The notes under the pieces were generated by a model. The model did not search any database. It was not told the DNA's origin and saw only the letters and a list, made by a program, of their open reading frames with translations. The translations under genes were made by a program, and so were the position numbers. This document shows, one piece after another, positions 33,236 through 43,394 of a stretch of 64,000 nt of DNA (position 1 is its first letter; each line of letters starts with the position of its first letter). Location: contig BDTG01000043.1 in assembly GCA_002897695.1 (NCBI GenBank), positions 1 to 64,000 on the forward strand. The letters are read 5' to 3'. Origin of the DNA: a bacterium BMS3Abin14. Its GTDB lineage: Bacteria > BMS3Abin14.

Positions 33236-34081
33236 GTGTTTGTGCTGAAACAGGATCCCGGCGTGTTCCCTTTCCTGCCTGATGAACTCGTGAAGGTCAA
33301 CCGCGGGATGAACATGGTTAAAGTCTCAGTCGGCGAACACCAGTCTGAACCGGCTGAGGTTTACATCGCAACCGCCCGGGATGACGAAAACATTTCGACC
33401 TACATTGTTTTCTACCTGACGGGACCGGAAGTCAGGGCACTGTACGGGTTTGACGGAAATCCCTATCCACCGGCACAGAGAATCGACATTGAGACGGAAG
33501 CCACTGATTTTGTTGAGGAGATGGGAGCCATCCTTGAGGACATAGGGTGGGAGGGAATGTCCGCCGAAAGCAGAAAAGATTGGGTGGACCAGCAGGTCCT
33601 CTTCCCCTTGGATGATGAACTCCGCGAAACGGATCCGGAGCCGGACAAAGTTGGAATCAGCGATGTTTTAGAGGAAATTCAGGTCTTGGAACCATTGCCT
33701 GTTGAAAAGGAAGATGTTGTCGCGGATGAAATCGAAGCTGATTTTACGGCAGAACCTGTGCTGCTTAGCGAAACGGAAAAAAAATCAGGGCACAATGAAG
33801 CTGCGGCCAAAAGAAGCCTGGACGGAGGGAGAGGGAAGATTGTTTTTGCCGAAGACCAGTTCGACGAGATGCTCAAGAAGGCATTTATAAGCCCATCCGA
33901 TGATGTTCCCGCTGGAAAACCAGACCCCGTTGAAAGTCCGAAGGCTCCGGAAACGAGAGAGCCCGCAACTCCCGGTGAAGCTGTCGGGGCCGCCGAAGCG
34001 GAGGTTGATGTTGAGGGATCACCACCAGCCGGGGAATTTTCCGATGGGGAAAAAATTCTCCTGTTTCTGTCCAAAATGTGA
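33236..34081 (+). CDS. Hypothetical protein with acidic low-complexity C-terminus
   Basis: I do not recognise this 281-residue protein. Residues 1-120 look globular (KQDPGVFPFLPDELVKVNRG; YIVFYLTGPEVRALYGFDGN), and the rest is strongly acidic with E, D, P and A, probably disordered, apart from a short segment GKIVFAEDQFDEMLKKAF. There is no signal peptide or membrane helix, so it should be cytoplasmic. The GTG at 33236 is chosen because GGGAGG lies 9 bases upstream; a longer frame from 33155 has none. It precedes a TPR lipoprotein and a RodZ-like protein, so an envelope-related job is possible but unproven. Confidence 0.65.
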   Translation: MFVLKQDPGVFPFLPDELVKVNRGMNMVKVSVGEHQSEPAEVYIATARDDENISTYIVFYLTGPEVRALYGFDGNPYPPAQRIDIETEATDFVEEMGAILEDIGWEGMSAESRKDWVDQQVLFPLDDELRETDPEPDKVGISDVLEEIQVLEPLPVEKEDVVADEIEADFTAEPVLLSETEKKSGHNEAAAKRSLDGGRGKIVFAEDQFDEMLKKAFISPSDDVPAGKPDPVESPKAPETREPATPGEAVGAAEAEVDVEGSPPAGEFSDGEKILLFLSKM

Positions 34082-34135
34082 TTACTACGCAAGTGGCCAT
34101 TAAAATAGGATGGCCCCATTTTCAGGGAGGATAAT

Positions 34136-34915
34136 GTGTTGACCCGACCCAAGAGGGTGTTTACCAGACTTCTGCCGCTTATTTTTATCGTCTTGACCGC
34201 ATCCTGTGTTACTACAACACCGGAGAAAAAGGTTACGGATGCCCAGGAAGCCGATCTTCACCTAAGGATAGGCATCAATTATCTGGTGAAGGGAAACGTT
34301 GAAATGGCCGACTTTGAACTGAGCAAAGCCGCCCGGCTCAATCCCCATAACGCTGAGGTGCATTTCGCGCTGGGGACGGTAAACATTGCCAAAAAGGAAT
34401 ACGACAAGGCAATTGTCCAGTTCGACAGGACCATAGCTATCGACAAGAGTTATGCCGACGCCTACAATAATATGGGTTTTGCCTACCTGAAGCTGGAACA
34501 GTGGGACAAGGCCATTCAGGCCTGTAACAAGGCGCTGAAATCCATCGGATACCAGACACCGGAGAAAGCCCTTACAATCATCGGCGAGGCCTACTACAGG
34601 AAAGGCGACACGGGCAAGGCAACCGAATACCTTCAGCGGGCTTTAACCATCAACCCGAAGGAACCCCAGTCGGCCAACACCATGGCGCGGATATACATCG
34701 AGGATGGAAAGGTAGATAAAGCCAAGGGTATTCTCCTGAAAGTGATAGCGAACCACCCCGGTTATGCCAATGCCAGGTTGAATATGGGGATTGCTTACTA
34801 TAAAGAGCGGGATTTTCGTGCCGCAAAAAAAGAGTTCAACAAGGTCCTGGATCTGGTCGACGGGAAAAGCGCTGATGGGCAATTGGCCCGGGGTTACCTG
34901 GACCTTATTCAATAA
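34136..34915 (+). CDS. TPR lipoprotein (PilF/PilW-like)
   Basis: A 259-residue exported lipoprotein. The signal ends in the lipobox LTASC with lipidation at Cys24. Six TPR units fill the rest (AEVHFALGTVNIAKKEYDKA; ADAYNNMGFAYLKLEQWDKA; KALTIIGEAYYRKGDTGKA; ANARLNMGIAYYKERDFRAA). The layout matches type IV pilus pilotins that help the secretin assemble in the outer membrane, but TPR lipoproteins have other roles, and no pilus gene lies in the window. The start is a GTG at 34136 with GGGAGG 5-6 bases upstream. It is followed by a RodZ-like gene after 18 bases. Confidence 0.85.
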   Translation: MLTRPKRVFTRLLPLIFIVLTASCVTTTPEKKVTDAQEADLHLRIGINYLVKGNVEMADFELSKAARLNPHNAEVHFALGTVNIAKKEYDKAIVQFDRTIAIDKSYADAYNNMGFAYLKLEQWDKAIQACNKALKSIGYQTPEKALTIIGEAYYRKGDTGKATEYLQRALTINPKEPQSANTMARIYIEDGKVDKAKGILLKVIANHPGYANARLNMGIAYYKERDFRAAKKEFNKVLDLVDGKSADGQLARGYLDLIQ

Positions 34916-34933
34916 TGGAAGTGTGTGCCGCCA

Positions 34934-35650
34934 ATGAATCGGGAGATCGGGGAACATCTGAGGCTTCTCAGGGAAGAGTCCGGGGTGGACCTGCATTCTC
35001 TGGCCGCACGAACCAGGATCGGCGTAAGGCAGCTCAAAGCCCTGGAAAACGGTGATTTCGAGTACCTTTCCGGTACCGTTTTCGTCCGTGGGTACATCCG
35101 TAATATCTGTTCCGAACTCAATCACAGCCCCCGGAAACTTCTCAAAATGCTGGATGAGACGCTTCTTGAGGACGAACCCGAAGAACTGCCGGCCCCCACC
35201 GGCGGCGCCAGGAGAGTATTGCTGCCGGTAGCAGTTGCTTCCGCCATTTTCCTGGCCCTTTTGGTCGGGAGCTATCTGCTCCATGGGGGAAAGGGTGAGG
35301 TTCGGCCTGCGGACGGGAACAGGCAGGGGAAGATTGCGGCCACTGCCGGCCTCCTGCCGATGGAAACCGATGAACGGGCTCTGAGCAATGCTGATGCCTT
35401 CCTTTACCTTGACCTCGTTGTCAACGCTGTCGAAAAGACCTGGCTCAGGATTAGCACTGACGGGTCCGAACCCTGGGAGACCACGATGAAACCCGGTGAC
35501 GTTGTTCATCTGAAGGCAACAGAGAGCATAGAACTGCTTATCGGGAATGCCGGGGGGATATTCTTCGAGCTTAACGGAAAGCGATTTGGCCCGCCCGGGT
35601 CCCACGGGCAGGTTATTTCCCATTACCTCATTACAAGGGATAATTTATAA
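34934..35650 (+). CDS. RodZ-like helix-turn-helix membrane protein with DUF4115
   Basis: A bitopic membrane protein of about 238 residues. The cytoplasmic HTH_25 domain (GEHLRLLREESGVDLHSLAA then RIGVRQLKALENGDFEYLSG and FVRGYIRNIC) resembles RodZ, the partner of MreB in rod-shape control. One membrane helix (about 94-112) and a periplasmic DUF4115 domain (WLRISTDGSEPWETTMKPGD; IELLIGNAGGIFFELNGK) follow. The family usually sits near ispG or ribosomal methylthiotransferase genes; here it follows the pilotin-like lipoprotein, an arrangement that recurs in several bacteria. The ATG at 34934 is taken; a GTG at 34925 is equally possible. Confidence 0.87.
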   Translation: MNREIGEHLRLLREESGVDLHSLAARTRIGVRQLKALENGDFEYLSGTVFVRGYIRNICSELNHSPRKLLKMLDETLLEDEPEELPAPTGGARRVLLPVAVASAIFLALLVGSYLLHGGKGEVRPADGNRQGKIAATAGLLPMETDERALSNADAFLYLDLVVNAVEKTWLRISTDGSEPWETTMKPGDVVHLKATESIELLIGNAGGIFFELNGKRFGPPGSHGQVISHYLITRDNL

Positions 35651-35703
35651 GAGAAGGTTTGGGAGTTTGAGGTTTGAAGTAAAACCTGGAACCTGTTTTT
35701 AAG

Positions 35704-37740
35704 GTGGAATCTGAATTGTCTGTCGAAAAATTGCGAAACATAGGGGTGATTGCCCACATAGATGCGGGCAAGACCACCACGACGGAGCGAATCCTTTTTT
35801 ATACCGGCAAGATACACCGTATGGGTGAGGTTGATAATGGGACTGCCCAGATGGATTGGATGCCGCAGGAGCAGGAGCGTGGTATAACCATTACCTCTGC
35901 CGCGACAACCTGCCGATGGCGGGATTTTTTCATCAATATCATCGACACACCCGGCCATGTTGATTTTACTGCCGAAGTTGAGAGGTCTCTCCGCGTCCTT
36001 GACGGCGCCGTGGTAATTTTTTGTGCGGTTGCAGGTGTTCAGCCGCAATCCGAAAAGGTCTGGAGACAGGCTGATAAATACCATGTTCCACGTATAGTAT
36101 TTGTTAATAAATTGGACCGTATAGGGGCGAATCATGATAAAACACTTGAAGACATGAAATCCATCCTCGACGCTGCGCCCCTTCCGTTGCAGATGCCCGT
36201 CGGTGAAGAATCCCTCTTCTCCGGCGTGGTGGATCTTCTTTCCATGGAACTCATTACCTGGGGCGAGGGAACTGCGGACCCCATTAAATCCCCGGTGCCC
36301 GAGGAGCTGAAGGAAGAAGCTTCCCTGTGGAGAGATTCCCTTCTGGAACTTCTTTCCGAGTCCGATGAGAGGGTGATGGAACTTTTTCTGGATGGAGAGG
36401 ATGTGCCCGCCGAACTGGTGATGGAGGCGGTTCGCAGCGGGACCCTCAGGAGGGAATTCTACCCCGTCCTGTTCGGATCTTCCCTGAGGAACAAGGGTAT
36501 TCAGCCGCTGCTCGACGCCATCGTTGATTATCTTCCGTCCCCTCGGGACCTTCCGGCCGTGTCGGGAAGCTGGAAGGGCGAGAAAATTTTCCGGGCGCCT
36601 GACCCCGACGAACCGTTCAGCGCCCTTATGTTCAAGATCATGACCTATTCGGGAAGACCCAACCTCCACTACGTCAGGGTATATTCCGGGAGCCGCCGGT
36701 TCGGTGAAAAGATGTTCAATGCCAGATCCGGTAAGGTGGAGAGAGCCCTGAAAATTCTCCGAATGCACGCTAACCGCAGGGAGGAGATACGACGAATGGA
36801 TGCTGGAGACATCGTTGCGTTGGTTGGGCTCAAAGACGTCCGTTCAGGGGACACGCTGTGCGATGAACAGGCTCCCATCGTCCTTGAGGAACTCTCCTTT
36901 CCGGAGCCGGTCATATTTATCGCCATTGAGCCGAAAAGCGCCAAAGACCAGGAGAGGATGATGGAGGTCCTGGCCTTGCTGGCCAGGGAGGACCCCAGTT
37001 TCGTGGTCAAGGTGGATGAGGAAACAGGCCAGGTCATACTCAGCGGCATGGGCGAGCTTCACCTTGAGGTGCTTGTCGACAGGCTTTTTCGGGATTTCAA
37101 GGTCGAAGGGCGGGTGGGCAGGCCCCAGGTGTCGTATCGCGAGACCATCACCGGGCAGGTCACGGCTCAGGAGAGGTTCGCCAGGGAAATAGCGGGAAAA
37201 GAACATGAGGTGTCCTTAACTCTCATGCTTGAACCGCTGCCGCATGGTGGGAAAGTCCATTACGTAGATGTCTGCCCGGACGATAGTATCCCGGTCTCTT
37301 TCAAGGATATTGTCGCTCAGAGCATCAGCGATGCGGCGTCCAGCGGAGCCCTGGCCGGATATCCGGTGATTGACATCCAGGCAACCTTGCTGGATTGTGC
37401 CTACAACCCCGAGCGTTCCACCGACATTGCCTTCCGCGCCGCCGCCGTCAACGCCTTCAACAGGTGTTTAAGAGAGGGCGCCCCGGTACTTCTGGAGCCG
37501 GTCATGTCGGTGGAGGTTGAAACGCCGGAAGAATTTACGGGTGATGTAATGGGAAGCCTCAATGCCAGGCGTGCGGTGATCCAGGGAACGGACAGGCATT
37601 GTAATGTGGAGGTTGTAAGGGCAAAGGTGCCCCTCAAGGAGATGTTCGGATACACTACATCCCTGAGGTCGGTCACCCAGGGGAGGGGTGTGTTTTCCAT
37701 GGAATTGTCGCACTATGATCCGGTGGAGAAGGAATCGTGA
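35704..37740 (+). CDS. Elongation factor G (probable paralogue)
   Basis: A 678-residue translational GTPase that moves tRNA and mRNA through the ribosome. G motifs: [15 protein letters not shown] (G1), RGITITSAA (G2), DTPGHVDF (G3), NKLDRIGAN (G4, where standard EF-G has NKMDRTGAD) and the [10 protein letters not shown] region (G5). Domains II to V follow, including the domain IV loop and the C-terminal [20 protein letters not shown]. It is outside the usual str operon (no rpsL, rpsG or tuf here), slightly short, and has the NKLDRIG variant also seen in mitochondrial EF-G1-type and spd-type factors, so it is probably a second EF-G. It starts with GTG at 35704. Confidence 0.9.
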   Translation: MESELSVEKLRNIGVIAHIDAGKTTTTERILFYTGKIHRMGEVDNGTAQMDWMPQEQERGITITSAATTCRWRDFFINIIDTPGHVDFTAEVERSLRVLDGAVVIFCAVAGVQPQSEKVWRQADKYHVPRIVFVNKLDRIGANHDKTLEDMKSILDAAPLPLQMPVGEESLFSGVVDLLSMELITWGEGTADPIKSPVPEELKEEASLWRDSLLELLSESDERVMELFLDGEDVPAELVMEAVRSGTLRREFYPVLFGSSLRNKGIQPLLDAIVDYLPSPRDLPAVSGSWKGEKIFRAPDPDEPFSALMFKIMTYSGRPNLHYVRVYSGSRRFGEKMFNARSGKVERALKILRMHANRREEIRRMDAGDIVALVGLKDVRSGDTLCDEQAPIVLEELSFPEPVIFIAIEPKSAKDQERMMEVLALLAREDPSFVVKVDEETGQVILSGMGELHLEVLVDRLFRDFKVEGRVGRPQVSYRETITGQVTAQERFAREIAGKEHEVSLTLMLEPLPHGGKVHYVDVCPDDSIPVSFKDIVAQSISDAASSGALAGYPVIDIQATLLDCAYNPERSTDIAFRAAAVNAFNRCLREGAPVLLEPVMSVEVETPEEFTGDVMGSLNARRAVIQGTDRHCNVEVVRAKVPLKEMFGYTTSLRSVTQGRGVFSMELSHYDPVEKES

Positions 37741-38549
37741 CGTTCGTCGTGTTCACAGATCTGGACGGCACACTCCTTGACCATCGCACCTACGGTTTCA
37801 GAATGGCCCTGCCTGCTCTTGACATGCTCCTCAGGAGAAATGTCCCTGTTGTGCCGGTCACCAGCAAGACCTCAGACGAGGTGCGTTGGTGGATGGGTAT
37901 CCTCGGGCTCAAAGGACCCTTTGCCTACGAAAATGGCAGCGGAATCATCATCCCCGAAGGCTACTTCCCCGGAAAAATCAAGGGGGCTTCCGGTCAGAAG
38001 GGCGGGCTGAGGATTTCCACCGGCAGGGAGATCGGTGATGTGCGAAATGCCTTGAGGAATATTGCCGTTGAGCTTGGGTTGTCCATCCGGGCCTACGGTG
38101 ACATGTCAAGCGACGAAATTACGGCGGCTACGGGCCTGCAGGGTAAGGAGTTGGAGAACAGCAAAAGGCGTGAATTCGACGAGCCATTCCTCGTAAATGG
38201 GGACTATGACCACGACGATTTCGTTAATGCCGCAGCGGCCAGGGGGATGACAGCTGTCCGCGGCGGTCGTTTTCACCATCTGCTCGGTGATTGTGACAAG
38301 GGTAAGGCTGTGCGTTTTCTGATGGATCTCTTCCGCAGGAAAGACGGAAATGTCATTTCCATTGGAATAGGTGACAGTGAAAATGACATGGGCCTTTTTC
38401 AATCTGTGGACCGGCCTTTTCTGGTTCAGCGTCCGGATGGGACCTACTCCTCCGGAATTCCGGAGGATGAGGCCGAGAGGGTCGCCGGCCCCGGTCCTGC
38501 GGGATGGCGGATGGCCGTAGAAGGGTTTGTCTCAAATGCAATCAATTGA
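37737..38549 (+). CDS. HAD phosphatase, mannosyl-3-phosphoglycerate phosphatase-like
   Basis: A 270-residue HAD-IIB hydrolase. Motif I is [13 protein letters not shown], motif [29 protein letters not shown] is the typical MPGP/YedP segment, [16 protein letters not shown] carries the motif III lysine and [13 protein letters not shown] is motif IV. The family removes phosphate from mannosyl-3-phosphoglycerate (a solute precursor), but YedP-type members act on related glycosyl phosphates. No partner synthase gene is in the window. It starts with GTG overlapping the EF-G stop by four bases, so it is translated with it, and it overlaps rnc at its end. Confidence 0.85.
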   Translation: MTFVVFTDLDGTLLDHRTYGFRMALPALDMLLRRNVPVVPVTSKTSDEVRWWMGILGLKGPFAYENGSGIIIPEGYFPGKIKGASGQKGGLRISTGREIGDVRNALRNIAVELGLSIRAYGDMSSDEITAATGLQGKELENSKRREFDEPFLVNGDYDHDDFVNAAAARGMTAVRGGRFHHLLGDCDKGKAVRFLMDLFRRKDGNVISIGIGDSENDMGLFQSVDRPFLVQRPDGTYSSGIPEDEAERVAGPGPAGWRMAVEGFVSNAIN

Positions 38550-39210
38550 GTCCCTGCTGGGGTATAGCTTCCGGGACAAAAGGCTTCTGACCCAGGCCTT
38601 AACCCACTCCTCGGCCGTATCCGAGGGCAGGTCCGATGGCCCGGACTATCAGCGGTTGGAGTTCCTTGGTGACGCGGTCCTTCAGCTTGTCGTCTCCCAG
38701 GTTCTCATGTCTCGTTACCCACAGCGGAGTGAGGGGGACCTCAGCTTCATCAGGTCGGAAATTGTCAGGAAAGAGACCGTGGCCGACAGGGGTGAAAAGA
38801 TAGGGATACTCGATCACGTAATAACGGGGGCAAGCCTCGCATCCGCCGAAAATGCAGCTTTCCGGACACTGGCGGCCGAGACCGTGGAAGCCCTCCTCGG
38901 GGCAGTTTTTCTGGACGGTGGTTGGGATGCCGCCAGGGGTGTGACCATTCTGGTCCTGGGGGACCTGCCGAATCCGGGGGATGGCCTGAAAGGGGCTAAA
39001 TCCCATCTGCAGGAGATTATCCAGAGCCGTTTCGATGGAGATGTCCCCACCTACACGGTTGAGGAGGTAAACCGCGGAGTCCCGGAGAACAGGTTTCGGG
39101 CCGCGGTTTTCCATGCGAAAAGGCTTCTCGGCACGGGTTTAGGGAGGAGCAAGAAGAGGGCTGAGGAATCGGCGGCCGAAAAGGCCCTCAGAAAGTTGAA
39201 AAAGCCATGA
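38536..39210 (+). CDS. rnc: Ribonuclease III
   Basis: A 224-residue double-strand-specific endoribonuclease used in rRNA processing. The catalytic signature is QRLEFLGDAVLQLVVS, with the later acidic motif AETVEALLGAVFLDGGW. The C-terminal dsRNA-binding domain runs from AKSHLQEIIQSRF to KKRAEESAAEKALRKL. The ATG at 38536 has GAAGGG about 10 bases upstream; a TTG at 38527 is possible. It overlaps the preceding phosphatase by 14 bases and precedes era, the common rnc-era order. Confidence 0.95.
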   Translation: MQSIESLLGYSFRDKRLLTQALTHSSAVSEGRSDGPDYQRLEFLGDAVLQLVVSQVLMSRYPQRSEGDLSFIRSEIVRKETVADRGEKIGILDHVITGASLASAENAAFRTLAAETVEALLGAVFLDGGWDAARGVTILVLGDLPNPGDGLKGAKSHLQEIIQSRFDGDVPTYTVEEVNRGVPENRFRAAVFHAKRLLGTGLGRSKKRAEESAAEKALRKLKKP

Positions 39211-39262
39211 GATGCCGTTGTCGGGAGCGCAAGCGCTGCAGCAGTTTTCCGCCGGGTTTTTC

Positions 39263-40156
39263 ATGGTAGCCGCATATAAGTCGGGTTTTGTCGGTATCCT
39301 GGGCAGGCCGAATGTCGGGAAGTCTACCCTCCTCAACACCCTTTGCGGGGAGAAACTCGCCATCATATCGGCCAAGCCGCAGACAACCCGGAATCGCATC
39401 CTCGGGGTCCTGCACGGCTCCGGTTTCCAGGTCGTTTTTCTTGACACACCCGGGATGCATGAGTTCGGAAAAGCGCTGAACCGGTACATGCGCAGGGTTA
39501 TCGAAGGTGTGGTAAAGGACGTGGACACCGTGATTTACATGGTGGATGCGACCCGTGAACAGGGCCGGGAGGATGCACTCGCGTTGGACCTGATCCCCGC
39601 AGGGACGGACAAACCGGTCATTCTGGTGGTCAACAAGATGGATCAGGCGGGGGAGAGAAAGACCGGAGAACGCGTCAAATTGCTGGAGGATGCCTATCCG
39701 TTCAGCGGCATTTTCCCCGTGAGCGCCCTGAAGGGCACAGGCGTAAACCACCTGCGAGAGCAAATCATTGAGGACCTGCCGGAGGGGGTCCCGTATTTTC
39801 CGGAGGATATGGTTACCGACCAGCCCCTGGACTTCAGGTTGGCGGAGATCATCAGGGAAAAACTGTTTGACCTGACCGGGCAGGAAGTTCCCTACGCCAC
39901 GGCTGTTGTTGTAGAGGAGCTGTCACCCCGGGACGACGGTCTGCTCGAGGTTTCCGGTATGATCTTCGTCGAGAGGGAGACACAGAAGGGCATTATTATC
40001 GGCAAGGGCGGAAGGATGATCAAGGATGTAGGCCAGGCCGCTCGCCTTGACATGGAAGAATGGCTGGGCCGAAAAATATACCTGGCCCTGCGGGTCAAGG
40101 TCAAGAAGAGATGGACCGACAGGGAAGGGCTTCTAAGACATCTTGGTTACAGATAA
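39263..40156 (+). CDS. era: GTPase Era
   Basis: A ribosome-assembly GTPase (about 297 residues) that binds the 3' end of 16S rRNA. The G domain has GRPNVGKSTLLN (G1), PQTTRNRI (switch I), DTPGMHEF (G3), NKMDQ (G4) and VSALKGTG (G5). The C-terminal KH domain has the RNA-binding loop GIIIGKGGRMIK. The ATG at 39263 gives MVAAYKSGFVGILGRP, the normal family start; an earlier in-frame ATG at 39212 would add 17 residues. Neither has a strong ribosome site. It directly follows rnc. Confidence 0.95.
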   Translation: MVAAYKSGFVGILGRPNVGKSTLLNTLCGEKLAIISAKPQTTRNRILGVLHGSGFQVVFLDTPGMHEFGKALNRYMRRVIEGVVKDVDTVIYMVDATREQGREDALALDLIPAGTDKPVILVVNKMDQAGERKTGERVKLLEDAYPFSGIFPVSALKGTGVNHLREQIIEDLPEGVPYFPEDMVTDQPLDFRLAEIIREKLFDLTGQEVPYATAVVVEELSPRDDGLLEVSGMIFVERETQKGIIIGKGGRMIKDVGQAARLDMEEWLGRKIYLALRVKVKKRWTDREGLLRHLGYR

Positions 40157-40192
40157 ATTATCGGCGGAAAACCGCCCGGGAGAGGGTGAAAG

Positions 40193-41545
40193 ATGTATAT
40201 CAGCAAGATCGATACCCTGATTGACAGCATCAGAAAACTCGTCAGGCGTGGAGCCAACCAGAACGTGAAGAAGATCATCGAGAAGATGCACGCCGCCGAC
40301 GTGGCCTATATTTTCAGATACCTTAACGATAACGAACAGTCGGTGATCTTCGGCCTTATTGACGATCCCGAGACCTCATCCGAGCTCCTCAGCCAGCTGG
40401 ATACGCCCGCGAGTGCCAATATCCTCACACGTATCGGGGCTCAAGGGGCTGCTGTCCTTCTCAAAACAATGGATCCTGACGATGAGGTGAGCGTTCTCGA
40501 GGAAGTGAACGAGGATGTCCGTGAAGAAATACTGAGCTTCATGTCCACCTCCCACAGCGAGAGGGTGGAGGAGCTGTTCCAATATCCTGAGGACAGCGCC
40601 GGGCGAATCATGAATACGAATCAGTTCGTGCTCTTTGAGGACGTGACTGTGTCTGATGCCATCGGAGATCTTCAGCGAAAGGGCGCCGACTCGACCGAGA
40701 TGGTCTTTTATCTTTACGTGATCGATAAACGCAATCATCTTGTGGGGGTTTCCTCCCTGAGGCAATTGCTCCTTGTCCCTCCGGAAACCGCAATCAAGAG
40801 TGTGATGACGCAGGATGTGGTCAGTGTGAAGCCGGAGACCGACCAGGAGGAGGTTGCGAGAGTTGTTGAGCGGTACGATCTGCTGGCTGTCCCGGTGGTT
40901 GACCATGAGAACAAGCTCCTGGGGATCGTTACGGTCGACGATGTCATCGATGTTATCCGGGAGGAGGCCACCGAGGATATCCTGAAGATGGCGGGCACGG
41001 GTGATGAGTACCTGTCCAGGTCCATTTTCCGGCGTGCAAGAATGAGGTTCCCATGGCTACTGGCGGCTTTCGTAGGCGAGGGTATCGGTATCCAGTTCAT
41101 GCACTTTTTCCACGGGACCCTTGAACAGATTATCGCTCTGGCCAACTTCCTCCCCATTATCCTGGCCATGGGGGGCAATATCGGCAGTACTTCCGTCACC
41201 ATCGTTGTTCGCGGGCTTGCCACCGGCCGTCTGAATGTTAAAGAATTGGGAAAGGTTATTCTGAAGGAGTTGGGGGTTGCGCTGATTCTCGGTGGGATTT
41301 ACGGAGTCCTGCTCCTGGCCCTTGTTTATATCCAGTTTGGCGATATCAGCTATCTCGGTTTTGTGGTTGGATCCAGCCTTCTGATCTCCATGCTCATGGC
41401 CGCTGCCGTCGGTACCCTGATGCCGATCATCCTGCACCTGTCCGGGGTTGATCCGGCGGTAGCCACCGGTCCTTTCGTCACCAGCACCATAGACAGTCTC
41501 GGAATTCTCGTTTATCTGGGAATGGCAACTCTGGTGCTGATATAG
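40193..41545 (+). CDS. mgtE: Magnesium transporter MgtE
   Basis: A 450-residue inner-membrane Mg2+ channel. The cytoplasmic N domain of helical repeats (about 1-125, with DDEVSVLEEVNEDVREEIL) and two CBS domains (about 130-255, ending VTVDDVIDVIREEATEDILKMAG) form the Mg2+-sensing gate. Five C-terminal membrane helices contain the pore motif with the conserved PIILAMGGNIGSTSVTIVVR and DPAVATGPFVTS. The acidic residues used for sensing are abundant in the N domain. GGGAGAGG lies upstream of the ATG, and recO follows after 9 bases. Confidence 0.95.
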   Translation: MYISKIDTLIDSIRKLVRRGANQNVKKIIEKMHAADVAYIFRYLNDNEQSVIFGLIDDPETSSELLSQLDTPASANILTRIGAQGAAVLLKTMDPDDEVSVLEEVNEDVREEILSFMSTSHSERVEELFQYPEDSAGRIMNTNQFVLFEDVTVSDAIGDLQRKGADSTEMVFYLYVIDKRNHLVGVSSLRQLLLVPPETAIKSVMTQDVVSVKPETDQEEVARVVERYDLLAVPVVDHENKLLGIVTVDDVIDVIREEATEDILKMAGTGDEYLSRSIFRRARMRFPWLLAAFVGEGIGIQFMHFFHGTLEQIIALANFLPIILAMGGNIGSTSVTIVVRGLATGRLNVKELGKVILKELGVALILGGIYGVLLLALVYIQFGDISYLGFVVGSSLLISMLMAAAVGTLMPIILHLSGVDPAVATGPFVTSTIDSLGILVYLGMATLVLI

Positions 41546-41554
41546 GGTAACTGA

Positions 41555-42307
41555 ATGGGCAATATCCACCAGACAGATGCCATAGTGCTATCGCGGACCA
41601 AGGTCGGAGAGGAGGATAGCATCCTCACCTTTCTCACCAGGGATTTCGGACTGTTGAGGGCGGCTGCCGGTGGCGCAAGGAGCCTGAAAAGAGGGCAGAC
41701 CGGGCGTCTGGACCTTTTCGTCCTCAGCAACATCCGGTTTTACGTTTCGGATAAACCGGAAAAACTGTGCCGAATCCGTGCGATTGATGTTGTGGAACCC
41801 TACCTGGGGATCAGGGAGGATTTTAAGCGGCTTTGTGTGGCTTCCGCCATGGCCGAACTGGCTGCACACTGTGTCCAGGAGGGCGACCCTGTTCCCGCCG
41901 TTTTTGAACTCCTGTCAGCCTGTCTGGGCCTGCTTGGCGACGGAGTGGCCCCTATGCGTGTGCTCCTCATCTTCGAGATGAGGTTTCTGAAGGAACTTGG
42001 ACTGGCCCCTGAACTGTCCAGATGCCTGATCTGTGGAAAAGAGATTACGGGAAAGTCATTCATCAGCCCCCCAAAGGGCGGACTTCTTCACCCGGAATGC
42101 TCGTCTGGAGGAGAAGATGAGGAACTCACATCGGGGGATCTGGCAACCCTCCGCTTTATCGCCGGTAAATCAATGAGTTCCATCGGCAGGTTGTCCATAA
42201 CGGATGGTTCGGCGGGTAGAATATGTGCGGAACTGAACCGTTTTTCGGCACACCATCTCGGGTTTGAGGCGAAAGCGCTCAGGGTCTTACTGCAGAACGT
42301 GCCATAA
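41555..42307 (+). CDS. recO: DNA repair protein RecO
   Basis: A 250-residue protein that loads RecA with RecR during recombinational repair and anneals single strands. The N-terminal OB fold begins TDAIVLSRTKVGEEDSILTF and continues GLLRAAAGGARSLKRG. The zinc-binding segment shows CLICG and, further on, a single HPECSS, so the usual four-cysteine set is partly kept. The length is normal. It lies between mgtE and glyQ, an order close to the era-recO neighbourhood in many bacteria. Confidence 0.93.
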   Translation: MGNIHQTDAIVLSRTKVGEEDSILTFLTRDFGLLRAAAGGARSLKRGQTGRLDLFVLSNIRFYVSDKPEKLCRIRAIDVVEPYLGIREDFKRLCVASAMAELAAHCVQEGDPVPAVFELLSACLGLLGDGVAPMRVLLIFEMRFLKELGLAPELSRCLICGKEITGKSFISPPKGGLLHPECSSGGEDEELTSGDLATLRFIAGKSMSSIGRLSITDGSAGRICAELNRFSAHHLGFEAKALRVLLQNVP

Positions 42308-42454
42308 AACAGTGCATCTCCTTACCCTTCCTCTCCCTGGAAAACTTGACATCATGGGGCATTAGCGGTTAATTGTCCCACTTGGCAGAAAGAGCTGTAG
42401 ACTATTTTTACGACCATATCACACATATCACAGTTGTTTTGAGAGGAATGGGCA

Positions 42455-43366
42455 ATGACGGAGAAAAAATCGTACCAGCAGGTTGTCCTTGACCTTGAGC
42501 GGTTCTGGGCCGAAAAAGGCTGCGTTATTCAGCAGCCCTACGACCTGGAGGTGGGCGCGGGAACCCTTAATCCCGCCACGCTGCTGAGGGTCCTGGGCCC
42601 CGAACCATGGAACGTGGCATACGTTGAGCCCTCCAGGCGTCCAACGGACGGGCGGTACGGGGAAAATCCCAACCGGCTTCAGCATTACTATCAATATCAG
42701 GTTATCCTTAAACCATCACCCGACAACATCCAGGACCTCTATTTAGAGAGCCTTTATGCCCTCGGTATTGATCCCAACCGGCATGATATCCGGTTTGTTG
42801 AGGATGACTGGGAGAATCCGACGGTGGGGGCCTGGGGGCTCGGATGGGAAGTCTGGCTGGATGGGATGGAGATTACCCAGTTTACGTACTTTCAGCAGGC
42901 GGGAGGCATCGACCTGAAACCTGTGTGTTCTGAGCTCACCTACGGGCTTGAACGAATTACAATGTATCTGCAGGGTGTGGACAATGTGTACAATCTGATC
43001 TGGACAGACGGTGTGACTTACGGGGACGTCCATCACCAGGGGGAGGTGGAGAACTCCACCTACAACTTCGAAACAGCGGACACGGCCATGCTCTTTAATC
43101 TGTTTGACATGTACGAGGCCGAATCCCGGAGAACCCTCGAAAGGGGTTTGGTCCTGCCCGCCTACGACTACTGTTTGAAGTGTTCCCACACGTTCAACCT
43201 GCTGGATGCGCGAGGAGCCATCAGCGTAACTGAGAGGACAGGTTTTATTCACCGGGTGAGAAATCTCTGCCGGGCCGCCGCCGAGGCCTACGTCGCCCAG
43301 CGGGAGGCGATGGGATACCCCCTCATGGGGAAGAACCTTCTGCCGGAGCAAAAGGGACTGGAGTGA
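42455..43366 (+). CDS. glyQ: Glycyl-tRNA synthetase alpha subunit
   Basis: The 303-residue catalytic subunit of the bacterial alpha2beta2 glycyl-tRNA synthetase. It starts [22 protein letters not shown], then [40 protein letters not shown] and [15 protein letters not shown], which are class II synthetase and family signatures. GAGAGGA is the ribosome site. TTGACA at 42346-42351 followed after 17 bases by TTAATT may be its promoter, though the -10 is weak. It pairs with glyS, from which a 154-base repeat-bearing gap separates it. Confidence 0.97.
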   Translation: MTEKKSYQQVVLDLERFWAEKGCVIQQPYDLEVGAGTLNPATLLRVLGPEPWNVAYVEPSRRPTDGRYGENPNRLQHYYQYQVILKPSPDNIQDLYLESLYALGIDPNRHDIRFVEDDWENPTVGAWGLGWEVWLDGMEITQFTYFQQAGGIDLKPVCSELTYGLERITMYLQGVDNVYNLIWTDGVTYGDVHHQGEVENSTYNFETADTAMLFNLFDMYEAESRRTLERGLVLPAYDYCLKCSHTFNLLDARGAISVTERTGFIHRVRNLCRAAAEAYVAQREAMGYPLMGKNLLPEQKGLE

Positions 43367-43394
43367 CTTCATGTCCAACGTCCAGCGGGGTAGA

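Noticed and set aside
35623-36768. 381-codon open frame antisense to EF-G
   Set aside because: Shadow of the EF-G coding pattern; no recognisable domain or ribosome site.
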